A DNA stretch of 64,000 bases. It comes from Tigriopus japonicus (Eukaryota; Arthropoda; Copepoda; Harpacticoida; Harpacticidae). The position numbers and the translations under genes were made by a program. Positions 11,623 through 22,915 of the stretch are shown in pieces (the stretch's first letter is position 1; each line of letters starts with the position of its first letter). The notes beneath the pieces were generated by a model. That model saw only the letters and a program-made list of their open reading frames with translations. It searched no databases and was not told where the DNA came from. The DNA is taken from contig CM021313.1 of assembly GCA_010645155.1 (NCBI GenBank), positions 1,792,588 through 1,856,587 of the forward strand. The letters are read 5' to 3'.

Positions 11623-11885
11623 TAGGGGTGGAGAAGTCGGTGTCGACACCTCGACACCAACATCAGCTTTTCCAACTTTCAGTGTCGGTGTCGACACCGG
11701 CCTCAAGTGTAGACAACCAAAAGGTTTCGTCGTTAATTTTCAAAAACACGAAATAAAATTTTTCGTTTTTTCCCCGTGTCGGTGTCGAGTTCGATGTTGC
11801 ACGGTGTCGGCGTGGCGTGGACTAACAATTTGGCCGGTGTTAGTGTAGGCGTCGAAGTCAAAATTGCTGGCGTCACCCACCCCTA
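11623..11885. mobile_element. hAT-type MITE, 263 bp, with perfect 8-bp target duplication
   Basis: The ends are TAGGGGTGG on the left and CCACCCCTA on the right, and the element is flanked by CTTGGAAC on both sides (11615-11622 and 11886-11893), an exact 8-bp duplication. Internally it is built from GTCGGTGTCGACACC-type palindromic motifs repeated several times. There is no coding capacity. The perfect duplication suggests it is the youngest of the hAT-like insertions in the window. Confidence 0.85.
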
Positions 11886-12302
11886 CTTGGAACCGTTTTG
11901 GTAGAAGTTGGAACCATCCAACAAGACATGAAGGGAAGATGCAAGTAACCGTTAGTTTGTGAAGCTTTGGAACTCGGTTCAAAAGTTGAAAGACATGTTG
12001 AAAGGAAGACAGGACGCAAGATGTGGATCAAAAACCCCTAGGGTTGTTCTGAATTTCCAATTTTTGTCCCATCTTTCATTATAGAAAAACATTGTTTATG
12101 GCGTGTTCGAGTAGGTTTTCGTTTTAAGATAAACAATATTTTTTTCTTTAGTGACAATTCAATTATGAACGTTCAAGATTCAGTCTATTGCTAGATTTTA
12201 TGAGATATCCATCCAATCCCGACACACAACCAACCACGGATAAAACTGAAAGAACCCTGCCTGCCCTTCGTTGTTCATTTGACGGACTATCCTTAGTGTT
12301 TG

Positions 12303-12593
12303 TCATCCCTTCCACCTGGTCATTCGTCGAAAAATGGCCTTTGTTCCCGAGAAATGTGTGAGAAAGTCCATTATTTGATGCTGCATCCTTTGTGTGACCT
12401 CCCTCGAAAGGTTCTCATGACGCTTAGCCTCATCACAAAGTAGTACCTCTATCCACATTCGAGAGTGGTGAGCTCTCCCATTGTGAAATTCCGATTTTTC
12501 AATGAGTTTCCAATGGCATCTGTACCCCTGCTTGCCAGAAACGTCACGCCAACCAACGAGGAGCAAACAGACGATTAAAAGGCGAAAATGGTT
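12303..12593 (-). CDS. Possible small secreted protein, 96 aa
   Basis: The ATG at 12593 has an acceptable context (CAAGATGA) and opens a frame whose start MNHFRLLIVCLLLVGWRDVSG looks like a signal peptide with a likely cut after VSG. The mature part, about 75 residues, holds two cysteines, many His/Arg residues and a C-terminal RRMTRWKG. The same frame stays open upstream of this Met for about 33 codons. I recognise no family. A plausible splice donor (ATAGAG/gtacta) within the ORF means it could instead be a first coding exon. No polyadenylation signal was found close downstream. Confidence 0.35.
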   Translation of the reverse strand, partial: NHFRLLIVCLLLVGWRDVSGKQGYRCHWKLIEKSEFHNGRAHHSRMWIEVLLCDEAKRHENLSREVTQRMQHQIMDFLTHFSGTKAIFRRMTRWKG

Positions 12594-15500
12594 CATCTTG
12601 GTATGCATGCCAGTCGTCGTCACAAACCCCGGGCAGCTGCATGAGTTTTCATATGGGCGACAACTCCCCGAAAAACAGCTGCCCTTCCTCACCCCTCCCT
12701 CCTTCTATAGGCATGGATGTAGTCCTCCCTCGGTCTGTTTGTCCCTTGAGGACAGCTGTCCCCTCTCAACCATTTACTCATATGCTCAGAATAAGCGTCG
12801 TGTGTGAAGTACATAATGCGGATGGTTTATTTGCGCAACAATAACGCAGAATTTCATGGGGTGGCTCAGGAGTAGTTTCACTTGGACCCATGTTCTTTTG
12901 TCCTACATATTTTGAGAGGTGGGTGGAACCGGAATACTGAAGCTGTCAAAACCAAAAGAAAGTGATGTTTCCTGACTGACATTGACACCCTGTAACCCAT
13001 GGATTTCTTTTCAGGGCTCACATACTCTCTCCCCGGTTGTCGTTGCCGTCATGACCTCGGGTAGGATCACTTGTGTGAATGTACGCGGGATAAATACCGA
13101 GAGTACGCACAAAGACCATACCAACAACCAACGCTGGCAAAGGGGCTCAATGATTGAGTTCATTGGTCGGTAAGTCTAAAATTGCAGATGTTTTCAATCA
13201 TTGGCCCTCCCCATAGTAACTAAAAATGCCCCTTGTTCATTGTCCCTGATCATGAATGGACACGATATGTGTGTGTGAGAGAGACAGAGAGAGAACAGGA
13301 TCAAGTTGGTGTGTGGAATCCATTTCGGGTGCTCAGATCAACCCAGTTGTTGATGGGGCAATGGGATACACAAGTAGGGCAAATACAGGGAGTACCACCT
13401 ATGATGATGAAGTACCATCATCATGAGAGTATATGTGTGATTAAGCATCCATATTGGGGGAAAAAGGACAGATGTTGAATTAGTTAAATTCTGGGAGAGA
13501 AAAGGTGGGACACGATCTTTTCAGTACCATGGGCTTTGTCCCAAAAACGGCGGCTCCTCTCGTCATCTGCTTATAATGTGAAAGGGAAAAAAGGCTGCAG
13601 TCGCCCCCTTATCATCGCCATTGCCAGAAAAAGGCAATGCTTTATTTTCTGGGCCACTTAATTGTTTTTCCTGACTTTATTTCGAAGTTCGAACCCTTTC
13701 GTCTTCGCTCATATTGTGCAACTGCCTCAAAAGAATCAACGTACGAGGGACATTCCAAATAGCTCCTCTGAACATACGTAATATTTTTTTTTAGAAATAG
13801 AAGCAATAGTTTGTCTAAGTTTTTCTCAAGTTGACACCGAGAAGCACAAAAATGAAGAACTAACGAAAAGAAATAAAAATGAATCATGGTTGTTCAACTA
13901 GTTTTTTGTGAGGATTTCCACTTCAAACGGTTACACAATTTTAGATAATCAAACCTTTTCATTGTTTACTCACATGAGCTTTTTAATCATAAGTGCAGTT
14001 TGGAACAGATTAAGATATCCTAACCAGGGAGGAAATCCCCTAGATGAAGATACGATACCCATTTGCAAAAAGTTTTCTTTGGAAATGGTAACGCTAAGAA
14101 AATAGTTGCCATAGTCTGGGTATTCGAGCTTGAGCGTAGAATCTCTAACCTTTTTCTTATTCCACGGAACTTGGTCAAACGTACTCGAGCCTGGTCACAA
14201 ATGACGGTTTCAGTATTTTTGCCCATGTCCGGAAAACATCTGAATTATTAATGTTTCTCGTTCAAGCTTGCTTTTCTCAATTTTCCCTGATTATTGAAGG
14301 AAGCCAGTTTAAAATCTAAGAACACGACAATGCGATCACTTTTTTCCTTGTGTACCCAGGAATGCCCCTTTTAAGATATCCTTAATTTGTTCATATCCAC
14401 AGCTGTACTTTTCCTTGAAGACCCCTCGTAGTCATGTTCCGTCATTTATTCTGAGGAAGTCACAGGAAGACCACTGGTGTGATGTCAAACAGTCATCAAG
14501 CAGAAACCAGGTGACGCATCTGTACCATGTACATTTATTTCGAAGGCAGCTGTCTCAAAATCATCTTTGGGTGTTGTTGCTTGTTCCCAGGTCATGTGAA
14601 CTGCAAGCTGGAAGTTCTGGAAAAACTCAAAATGATTACAATTACGGGTTCTCCTGGAGTACTGTGAAATGAGACGGGACTTTAAACATGCTTTCAACAA
14701 TCTCCCGCTCAATTGCTGTGTCCTCCTAGTTTTGCCTCAAAACATACATTTCAAATAACTTTTGTCTTCAACTGTGGACTTGTCCTGTTTGGATGTTGTT
14801 AGACAATATGTTCTTGCGCTGAATAGCATCCATTTGTTTTAGTGAATTACATCAGCGTCCTTTTTAACGGTTTATTGTAAGCATTCCATGCTCTTAAGAT
14901 CCTTCAACCCCTACTAATAATGACATTGTTTTGAACCGCGTCTGTTCCTTGGCCCAGAGGACAGTCAAAACCAGAAAACTTTCAGAAATACCATGATAAA
15001 CTGCAGCCGCTAGATCCTCGCTAGCGATGGTGGTGAAAGCCTTTTTGCCATTTCCTTGAGAAGATTCCAAAAGCAGATGACGTGAGCGACAATGTTGGTT
15101 GACCAGACAAGATTCGCATGTATGTGAAAATGATACAGCTGCCTCATCAACAGCAACATCGCCGTGATCACGTCCAATGGTGCTCGAACTGTAGTTTCGG
15201 AAAGGTAGGAGGACGCAGGACATCTGCCCATCTTGTAAGTAACCCTACAGATGGATTGAATATATTTACGTACAAGGTAGGGGAATTTTTGAGGTGGTTT
15301 GTCGGATCATAACGGTTTACGTACGTTGATAATTGTGTCAATGCCAACTGCCATTGCTGTGGAGACGGCAAGGAAATAACCAAATGAGCCCAAGGAAAAA
15401 CAAGCTGGTCCCGCTTATTTCCCTCGCACGGCTTGATTGACATCTTGTGAATGGAATTTGAAATCCAATAGGACATTCACACATAAATTAATTACCAATT

Positions 15501-16426
15501 CAAATCGTTGGTAATGCAGAGCGCTAAATTCATGTTCAACAATAAGGGCACCAAATTTGAACTGAATCAGATTCCATGAAACAAAAAAAAAAAATATTTT
15601 TTTCAGAAACGGTCTCAGAGAGCAATTTGAGAATTAAAACCTCCAAAAAATGAATAAGTAAAGCATTTGTTGCAAATGCTTAGCTTAAAAGTAACCATCT
15701 TCACATGAGATGACGAATACAGACGGAGAAACTTTAACCAATATGCGAGTCCCCCATGGGAATTTTCTATTCTTGGTTGGCCAGACATTTTTTTTGATGC
15801 ATTATTCATAATTCCAATCTCCCTTTTTTTCTCCTCAAAAGGTCCGACCCTGTTGCTTAATCAGCCACTCACTCGTGAACAGATCCACGAGAGGAAGTCA
15901 TTCTCGTCGTGGTTTTTCGGTGATGATTTTTTCCCCTGCCTGTTGCCGGCATTTTAATGAGTTATCTCCGCTTTTTGCCCCTTTACCCCAACCGGGAGGG
16001 AACTTTTTTGATCTTGAACCTCGTTGATTCTCCCTCCGACTGTCAGAGACATTCCACTCGCTTACTCAGAGAGACTTGGGAGGGTGCTATGCATGCAACT
16101 TACGTACCTTTTCCCATCGATCCTCAGACGGTTGTTCTTTGGTGCGATCCTTGTTGGTTCGCTGACGTTTGAAGTTGATCGCGAGGGAGAACCGAAGAAC
16201 GAAGGCGTGTTCGTTCGTTCGTAGAATGATTTGCCTGACGCCGCCGACGCCATCGTCGACGACGACCGCGATGAGGAGGTCTGTGCCTACTTACTTTGGG
16301 ATGGATGCCCGTTCAAACGACAGACTTGTGTGAGTCTGTGGATTGTGGATGTGTGCTCATGATGAAACCATCTGCTATCAACATCTCTTTCTCATCCATC
16401 CAAAGAATTCCCATTCAACAGTTTTG
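12594..16426. other. Intergenic, no supported gene
   Basis: Numerous ORFs under 110 codons occur. On the minus strand 14894-15480 looks slightly exon-like, with hydrophobic stretches and a GTACGT donor, but the acceptor sites lack pyrimidine tracts and no domain emerges. A GAGA-rich stretch lies at 13279-13293. The final 500 bp are upstream sequence of the HLH gene that starts at 16574. Confidence 0.45.
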
Positions 16427-16461
16427 TCAGTCAACTCAGACACCTTTCCGAGAGCAGACGT
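16427..16461 (+). promoter_or_regulatory. Inr + DPE core promoter of the single-exon HLH gene
   Basis: TCAGTC at 16427-16432 matches the arthropod initiator, which puts +1 at the A at 16429. Exactly at +28 to +33 (16456-16461) lies AGACGT, a perfect match to the downstream promoter element RGWYVT. No TATA box is seen near -30. The spacing requirement of Inr to DPE is strict, so finding both at the correct distance, 145 bp upstream of the start codon, is strong support. Confidence 0.75.
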
Positions 16462-16573
16462 GCGGTTTGTGAGCTCTGGTCTCTGCCGAGTAACTTGACA
16501 AGTTTCGCATCATAGTCGTCGTCGTTGGAGAAATCCCTCGAACACTCAACAACCCTCATCGATCTACTTCAAC

Positions 16574-17194
16574 ATGGTTATCCGAATGGATCGGGAACTC
16601 AGCCAAGAATTGAACCAGTGTGCCGAGAGTGCAACCACGACCATCGCGGTCTCATCGACCACCATGCCACCTCAGAGCCACCCAAGTCTTGTAGAGTCTA
16701 GACCAGTCAGACGAAGGCCATCCTCGTCCTCGATCCACAAGTCACATCCAGCCGCCAAAGCCGCTAACCGAAACACGCGTGCAGAATTCCGAAGACTGAA
16801 AACCATTGTTCCTTCCATTCAACGCAAAGACCGCGTGTCCAAGTTGGACATTATCCTTGAAGCTATCAAATACATCGATGATCTCCAAGACCAATTGTTT
16901 GACCGACTGGGATCGCCCGTGGGAGAATCTTTCGGCGAATCGGATCAGCGAATGTCAACCGCCCAATTCGCTCGGGCTCTTTCCAATTGCGAGGCCCTTC
17001 GCGGTTTCGGAGTCTCCGGACCTCTTCACAGTGATGAAAGTGAAGATGAGGACGATGAAGATGAAGCTATGAGTGAAGACGAGTGTGTGAAGGTATCCGA
17101 GGGGTTGCTTCCAACCAATGTCATGGTTGGGCTTCCGGACAGTTCCACCGATCCACCGAGTGACGATTCCGGCTCTCTGAACGGAAGTCTTTGA
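16574..17194 (+). CDS. HLH protein without basic region (Id/Emc-like), single exon, 206 aa
   Basis: The HLH domain covers residues 69-108: helix 1 TRAEFRRLKTIVP, loop SIQRKDRVSK, helix 2 LDIILEAIKYIDDLQDQL. The Arg/Ser/His/Asn-rich segment before it lacks the ExxR contact residues of DNA-binding bHLH factors, so the product fits an Id/Extramacrochaetae-type dimerisation inhibitor in the nucleus. Residues 153-170 form an acidic run (DESEDEDDEDE), and both tails are Ser/Pro/Thr-rich. A second Met at residue 5 is an alternative start. Unlike its neighbour at 5.66-8.51 kb it has no intron at the loop/helix-2 boundary. The promoter (Inr+DPE) and a polyA signal at 17590 bracket a transcript of about 1.2 kb. 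Confidence 0.88.
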   Translation: MVIRMDRELSQELNQCAESATTTIAVSSTTMPPQSHPSLVESRPVRRRPSSSSIHKSHPAAKAANRNTRAEFRRLKTIVPSIQRKDRVSKLDIILEAIKYIDDLQDQLFDRLGSPVGESFGESDQRMSTAQFARALSNCEALRGFGVSGPLHSDESEDEDDEDEAMSEDECVKVSEGLLPTNVMVGLPDSSTDPPSDDSGSLNGSL

Positions 17195-17589
17195 TTTCCT
17201 TTCACTGGAAATGGCCAAGGGGCTCCTCCCCTCTCACATTCTGACTCATTAAACCTCCACCTCGTCCTCTTCGTTTCCAATGGGCCAGAAGTGACCACCG
17301 AATGCACTGGATATGTACAAATGTTCCACAGACGAGATTCCTCCTTCTTCATCTTCCTCCTCCTTTCTTTCCGAGTTTTATGTCCACTTCCTCGCTCCAT
17401 GCTTGGAAATATCCGATTATTTTTTTGCATTGTGTAATTATGTATCCTCTCAATTGATTCAACCAATCAATCCAATGACAATGATATTGGTGATGATTCA
17501 CTCGTCAACATTCCAATATGCCCAACTTCATACCGAAGCAAAGCTGTGATATGTGTTCCGATTTCTGCAAGAGATCCAAGCAATATACA

Positions 17590-17595
17590 AATAAA
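17590..17595 (+). terminator. Polyadenylation signal of the single-exon HLH gene
   Basis: AATAAA lies 396 bp after the stop codon of the HLH gene, in an AT-rich context. It is the first canonical hexamer downstream on this strand. Confidence 0.6.
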
Positions 17596-20470
17596 TCACC
17601 TCGATCTAAACACGAATTCAACCCGTACTCTTTGTTTTTCTTATGATCACACAATCTACTTAACCAACATGTCTCTATCCCTGTGTCATGAGGGCTCTGG
17701 GTTCATTTTGCCACCTGGATGTTTCATTCAAAATCAGATTGAATGAATTTCCCCCTAGAGCCCAGCCCTTTGCGTGCGTGCGTGCGTGCTTGCTACACAG
17801 GATTTGACTTGAGTAATTGTCGACAAAAGCAGTGAAGCTGATCCAAAAGAATTTCAGCTCTGTCCTGTTCAAGTTTGACGGATGGTTTCATTGGATGGAA
17901 TCCGTGATCCGTGCCATACTCCTCCTCGTCGAATGTGTGAGCACTTAACGAAAGACAGCAGTCGAATCTGGCGTGGTTCAAGCAGGTGTTTGCAAGGACG
18001 ACAAGGTCTTTTTCCAATTTGATTAAAGCTTTCATTACTCAATAGTATCGTTCTTTTTAAACAGTTTGTCAGCGAAAATTACCATTCTCAGGCTTAATTT
18101 GTTGATGAGGCGAGGATAATGGATGTGCGTATTAATGCATTTTTTTGAAGGAGTTGGCATCTTGCTTTGTGCCATCCATCATTGCAGCTTCTCTCTACCT
18201 CATTGGGCGCTTTATATTTGACGTCGTGAGGAAGTGAGAAAAGAAGCAAAGAGCGGACGAATGGGATGTTTTTTTTTTATTTCAAAAGATGATATCAGCT
18301 TGTGTTGCATCGAGCAGAACACCCTTCTTAAGATAGAACCTGTCTCTCTCTTTCCTCTTTCTTTCTCCTCACTTCTCTTCATTCTCAAACTGAACTGGTA
18401 ATCAGGTAATCACATTCGTAAGTTGTCTGAAATCAAACAAATGGCGAATCTCCTCGCGCAGAGCCAATACATTGGAATGTTCAATGCGAGCCATGTTTTG
18501 GATATATATTTTCCCGCGAGGACTTTGGGAATCAATTTGTGTCTCGACAAGATCGAGTGTCATTTGCTCGATTGTTGGTCGGTGGATCCGATCCATATGT
18601 GACCAAGATTAGCTGTAATGGAGTAACACATTGTACCTGAATACAATCATTTTCACACGGCCACAACCCAGTCAGTCTATACTTTACCTGTAGGGAAAGA
18701 GTACGAAAGAGCTCCAGATTTCTCAGCTCTGCGGACAACATTTAACATGCATTTTGAGTTGGGTTACGATGGAGAGGATGCAACAAAGAGATGCATAAAA
18801 GGAAGAGGTGCTCGTTCCACATTTGAAAGAAATCATAGGGCGGGGTCCTGAAATACATTTTTATAGCGTTGTAAACATTTCAAAAACAGTCGCCAATTCA
18901 CAGCAGACAAACAAGGGCATAGTCAATGGGAACATTAACTTCTTAGTATTGAGATCAAACCACAATAAGTGGGCTCAATTGTTTGCACCATTGCACTGGT
19001 CGACTTTTAAATCTATAACATGAATGCTTTTGTCCTCACTCGTCTCACAATTGTTCACTAATCCTGAAATATTTATCTAACTCATGTTAAGACGTGAGTA
19101 ACGCATTCTAAAATTTATTAATTTGTTGCTGAAGTTAATTAAAAGCTTTAAAATATCAACTATGCCAAGCATTAAAAGTTGTTTTTTTCACTTTTTCTGA
19201 CACGAGTTCGTTAGGTTTTGATTTAATACATTGCTTGCTTATTAACGGTTGAATGCCCACCTCTGATGAATGAACGCCACAGTGGAAAAAAATTTGAATG
19301 ACACTCACTCGTCCTTGCTTGTCTGAAGATTCCATGACATCTTCACTTATGAACGAGGCATATCTAAGTAATGTTGATTACAAAAGAGAAGAGAGAACCA
19401 AGTAACATGTTTCATAAAACAAGCTAAGAGAAAATAAGCTAAGAGAATAAGCAAATGGCAGCGATGGAAATCAGTTCAAAGCGTATGTAATATATTCATC
19501 CCCATTGTACATTCATTTGTCCAAAAAGAGCGTGTTTGGCCGGGATTTGTCGATTTGAACCGGAAATGGAATCCGCCTCTCATTGTAAACATCACATATT
19601 TCATTCAATTTTTAAACATGATAATTGCACCTTCCACGAGAGTGCTCCGCATAAACAGACCCGCTTTGATCTGATGCTGGTAATGTCACCCACTAAAATA
19701 AGCGGAATTGCTCCATAAAAACTTCTCGTCGAACACTTTGAAGGGCGTAATCTAGATGTCAGTCCAATTCAGAGTGCACTGACGGACTACGTGACCAAAA
19801 CCCTCATGGTATTTCCGATATTTCCCTACACCGTGTTGGAGGAGCATATGCCTTGGATACCTTTGGACAAGGGGCTTTGTTGACCGAAAGCCAACAAAGC
19901 ACTTGAAATACGTACATACACAATTACTCATACCTTCAGACAACCAATCGAGCACGGATTTCCTTCCTTACTTGATCGAGCCTCCTCATTCAAAGTTCGG
20001 TTCTTGGTATTGTCCTTTGATTGCTCTTTAAACAAAGCCCCTCAAACCAATGAACCCCTAAGCCCTTTTAAAGAATATTCGAGCACGAGAGAATTTTTTT
20101 GAACATTTGCCCTTATTTTATGAACTATACGTTGGACATCAGTGTGTGTTTTAAAGTTCGTTTCTCTTTGCAATTTTCCAGGAAATGAACACTCTCAAAG
20201 CCACGTTATTGTCTTCGGTTGTAAGATGTTTCTTCGAATTGAGTGCCAATAATGGATTGTCGGTTTTCCGTTAGATCAGCAAGCTGTTTGTTTCTTTTTT
20301 TAGTCGGATTCCGATTACAAAGCCCACCGATCAACCCTGGTGATCCAGTCGACCGACCAATGTCCTGAGCGAGTTCATCGTTGTTCGCTCGCTCGTTCTT
20401 GGCAGATGTCTTCATTGTTGCCACACCACTGGTGTTTAATTAGATCATCAAGATTGTCTCTTTTCCTCAC
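17596..20470. other. Intergenic or intronic; exon-like scraps on the minus strand
   Basis: A GTGC microsatellite lies at 17771-17790. On the minus strand three pieces have suggestive splice context: an ORF at 18035-17793 (80 codons), a 41-nt segment at about 18728-18688 bounded by tgtccgcag and a gtaaag donor, and a 55-nt segment at 19363-19309 bounded by a long pyrimidine tract with ttag and a gtgagt donor. Their phases do not join into one reading frame, so I do not call a gene. Confidence 0.3.
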
Positions 20471-20617
20471 ATCCTCCTCTTTTTTGCTTTTGGCGATAGC
20501 TAACAGAGGGAGTTCCCGTGGAAGCAATGTGTCAAGATGATGTCGATATTTGCTCAGGTTTGAGCGATGCTGACTTTGAAATTTCTCGGCCTCGCTCTGA
20601 GTGTCCAAACCCGGCAG
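20471..20617 (-). CDS. Candidate HLH helix-1 exon, partial gene
   Basis: This 147-nt segment is open in phase 0 at both ends, with an acattag acceptor and a GAT/gtgagg donor. Its 49 residues include EAEKFQSQHRSNLSKYRHHL followed by DTLLP, which fits HLH helix 1 (aromatic, Leu, then LLP). It resembles the segment DAETYRSQQFQ...LYALLP of the 43.0-43.2 kb exon. The donor falls where the neighbouring HLH genes also have phase-0 junctions, just before helix 2. I found no matching helix-2 exon downstream on the minus strand, and the acceptor has a weak pyrimidine tract, so the gene may be broken, or the exon may be chance. Confidence 0.33.
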
Positions 20618-22911
20618 CTAATGTGCGATTGGCAAGATGGTCGCTTGTTTTACTACGGTTTATCTCCAGGCTGATTTTCTCCACCACCGCCAATAAGGCT
20701 CCACCTGCATCTTTTTCCACGCAAGTGCCAATTAATCCTAATGAAAATAAGGCCAACAGCGGTTGGTTGGTTCGTTGGTTGGCTATCCATGGTCCCTGGA
20801 AGCGTGACTGTTTGTGTGTACATACAAAGAATGAAAAGATATGGACTGAAGTCAATTGACTCGTCTTCTCCATCCATCTTTCTAAAGTGCAACAATCTCT
20901 GAAGTATGCAAGGTGGCAGATCCCCTCTGGACCTTCTTCATCATCATCTTGATCAACAAAGTCTTCATCAACGCTGGAGACGTTGTCGTTGACAAGACGT
21001 ATATTTTGAGTGACTTGGCGGAATTTGCCAAATTTGCAGTCTTGTGTTTGTGAGACCGATCGATAGGAGATAAGTTGATTGAGGATTAGCCGAAGCAACG
21101 AATTCAGATCAAAGATAAATGCCTCACTCCAGGTGGTGAGGATTTAGAAAACAAAAAAAGTGGGGAGAGTTTGCCTAATCGAGCTTGCTTATGTGCTGAG
21201 GCAATCGTGTTGAAACGCGGCTACGCATTGCCAATCATGAGAAAAATTCCAGAAACTTGCTTAAATCATTATTAGGATTGGAAGGTTAGAAAGCTAACTA
21301 CATCTCTGCGGATTTCGCGAGAATTATTACAAATGGAGCATTGCATTCTGGCATGACCCTAAAAGCTTTGATTCCTTAATCCAAGCAGACTCGACAAAAG
21401 GTACGGCAAACTTATAGTTGGAGGTCGCTTCTCTCGTTCTAGCCCTCTAAGTTGGTTGGTAAATGACTTGTTACATTTTCAGCAACCGACCATAGATGAC
21501 AGAACAACAACAAGTGAGAGATTTCCCGATTCCTGTCGTCGCCGCCGCCACACCGGGATTGTCATTGAAATCTATGAACTACTTTATACACCACTAGGCT
21601 TTCAGATAAGTCCCCTTTTGCTTGAGCAGGGGGATGGTTACAGTACACGGAAGATTCAGTTGAGTGCCAAAGTATGAAGCGCACATTTGCTTCATAGCTC
21701 ATACACCTTGGTGACTCTGGAGAAGTCGTCTGGCATGGAGAAGGAAATGCGTTGGTTCTGGCCAAAGCGTGAATGCTCCTCTATCCGTCCATACATGATT
21801 AACAAAGCTCAACAAGTCACGAGGGCCAAAAGGTTCATCCGAACCAGTTGCAGTTCCACTACTTGGAGTTCCATCGAGGAAAGAGTTGTTCACCCTTGGC
21901 ATCACACTTTGTAATACACTTCAGATGGAAATGATGAAGTCGATTTAGAATTTTCTATGAGGAAGGTGATCTCAACGAATCAAAGGGATCCACAAGTAAA
22001 AGTCAACACTTGCTCCATGTAGAAGTACTTTTGGTGCGAGAGACATGTCAACATAAACGGACTTGGTTGAGAAGCTTCAAAGACGAGATTGAAGTGTTAG
22101 TAAAGTTCTACTAAATATTTAGTATTTGAACATGTGCATTGTTTGAAACGATCCATTCTTTGACTAGGAATGCGGGGTTGATGAAAATTCAAAAAATCAG
22201 ACGCAAAAAATGAAATAGAAGAACATTTCTAAATCAAATGCTAATAACTGTTGACAACAATCTAAAGCTGGAAAAATGTTCCAAGAGCACTTTTTTTTAA
22301 TTTTTGAATGTTTGTCCCTTGAAGCAGAATTACAAGATATATACTTTTCACTGACAAAAAACTTACACATGAGGGCAATGACAAGCAAAAGTTAAAAAAA
22401 GACACGGAAAATGGAAGTTTCTTTGTTGTTTTCGTATTGGAATAGCACCGTCGTATTTGATTCAATAATCCCATCGCATGTAGTATGAACTAGAGACTAT
22501 AGTATGAACTGAGACGATAGAGAGTTTGTTCCTTGAGTTGCTCCCTTGTGTTTGTAGTATGTTGAACCGTTCCTTCAGAGGCAGGTGTTTACAAGCAGTG
22601 ATGCAGTAAATACTTGTTCATACTCAAGGCACTTGGTCCAATTATTTGGAGAAGTTTGCCTAATCTTGTTCAATAACAAACCAGGCGAAGTTAAGCTTCA
22701 GCTAATTCATTCTTCTCCGAACTCGGTGGAATAAAGGGTAGGGATGTTGAAATCAAATAACAACTTCAAAGAAACAAAAGTAAAAATGAAAAATGAAAGC
22801 AATGAAATAAGTCAATTGAGCGAAGAAATATTGACACACATATCTTCTAAAAAAACAATGGAAGTAAGATCCAAATTGGTGATGGTCCTTCCTAGATCAG
22901 GAATAAATAGT
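20618..22911. other. Intergenic, no supported gene
   Basis: The longest ORF of the area is 188 codons on the minus strand at 20532-21098. It contains an acidic run (VDEDFVDQDDDEE) near 20950 but no domain, and it overlaps the candidate HLH exon in another frame. No RNA gene or clear transposon end was seen here. Confidence 0.4.
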
Positions 22912-22915
22912 GCCT

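Noticed and set aside
14894..15480. Possible two-exon membrane protein on the minus strand
   Set aside because: Hydrophobic segments and a GTACGT donor are present, but the acceptors lack pyrimidine tracts and no family is recognised.
17793..18741. Series of exon-like minus-strand segments (80-codon ORF, 64-codon ORF, 41-nt segment with good splice sites)
   Set aside because: Phases of the donors and acceptors do not combine into a continuous frame; an in-frame TAA follows one acceptor. No domain was recognised, although one stretch (EEIRHLFDFRQL) vaguely resembles HLH helix 2.
20532..21098. 188-codon minus-strand ORF with acidic run
   Set aside because: No domain, overlaps other frames, and composition changes along its length; probably chance.
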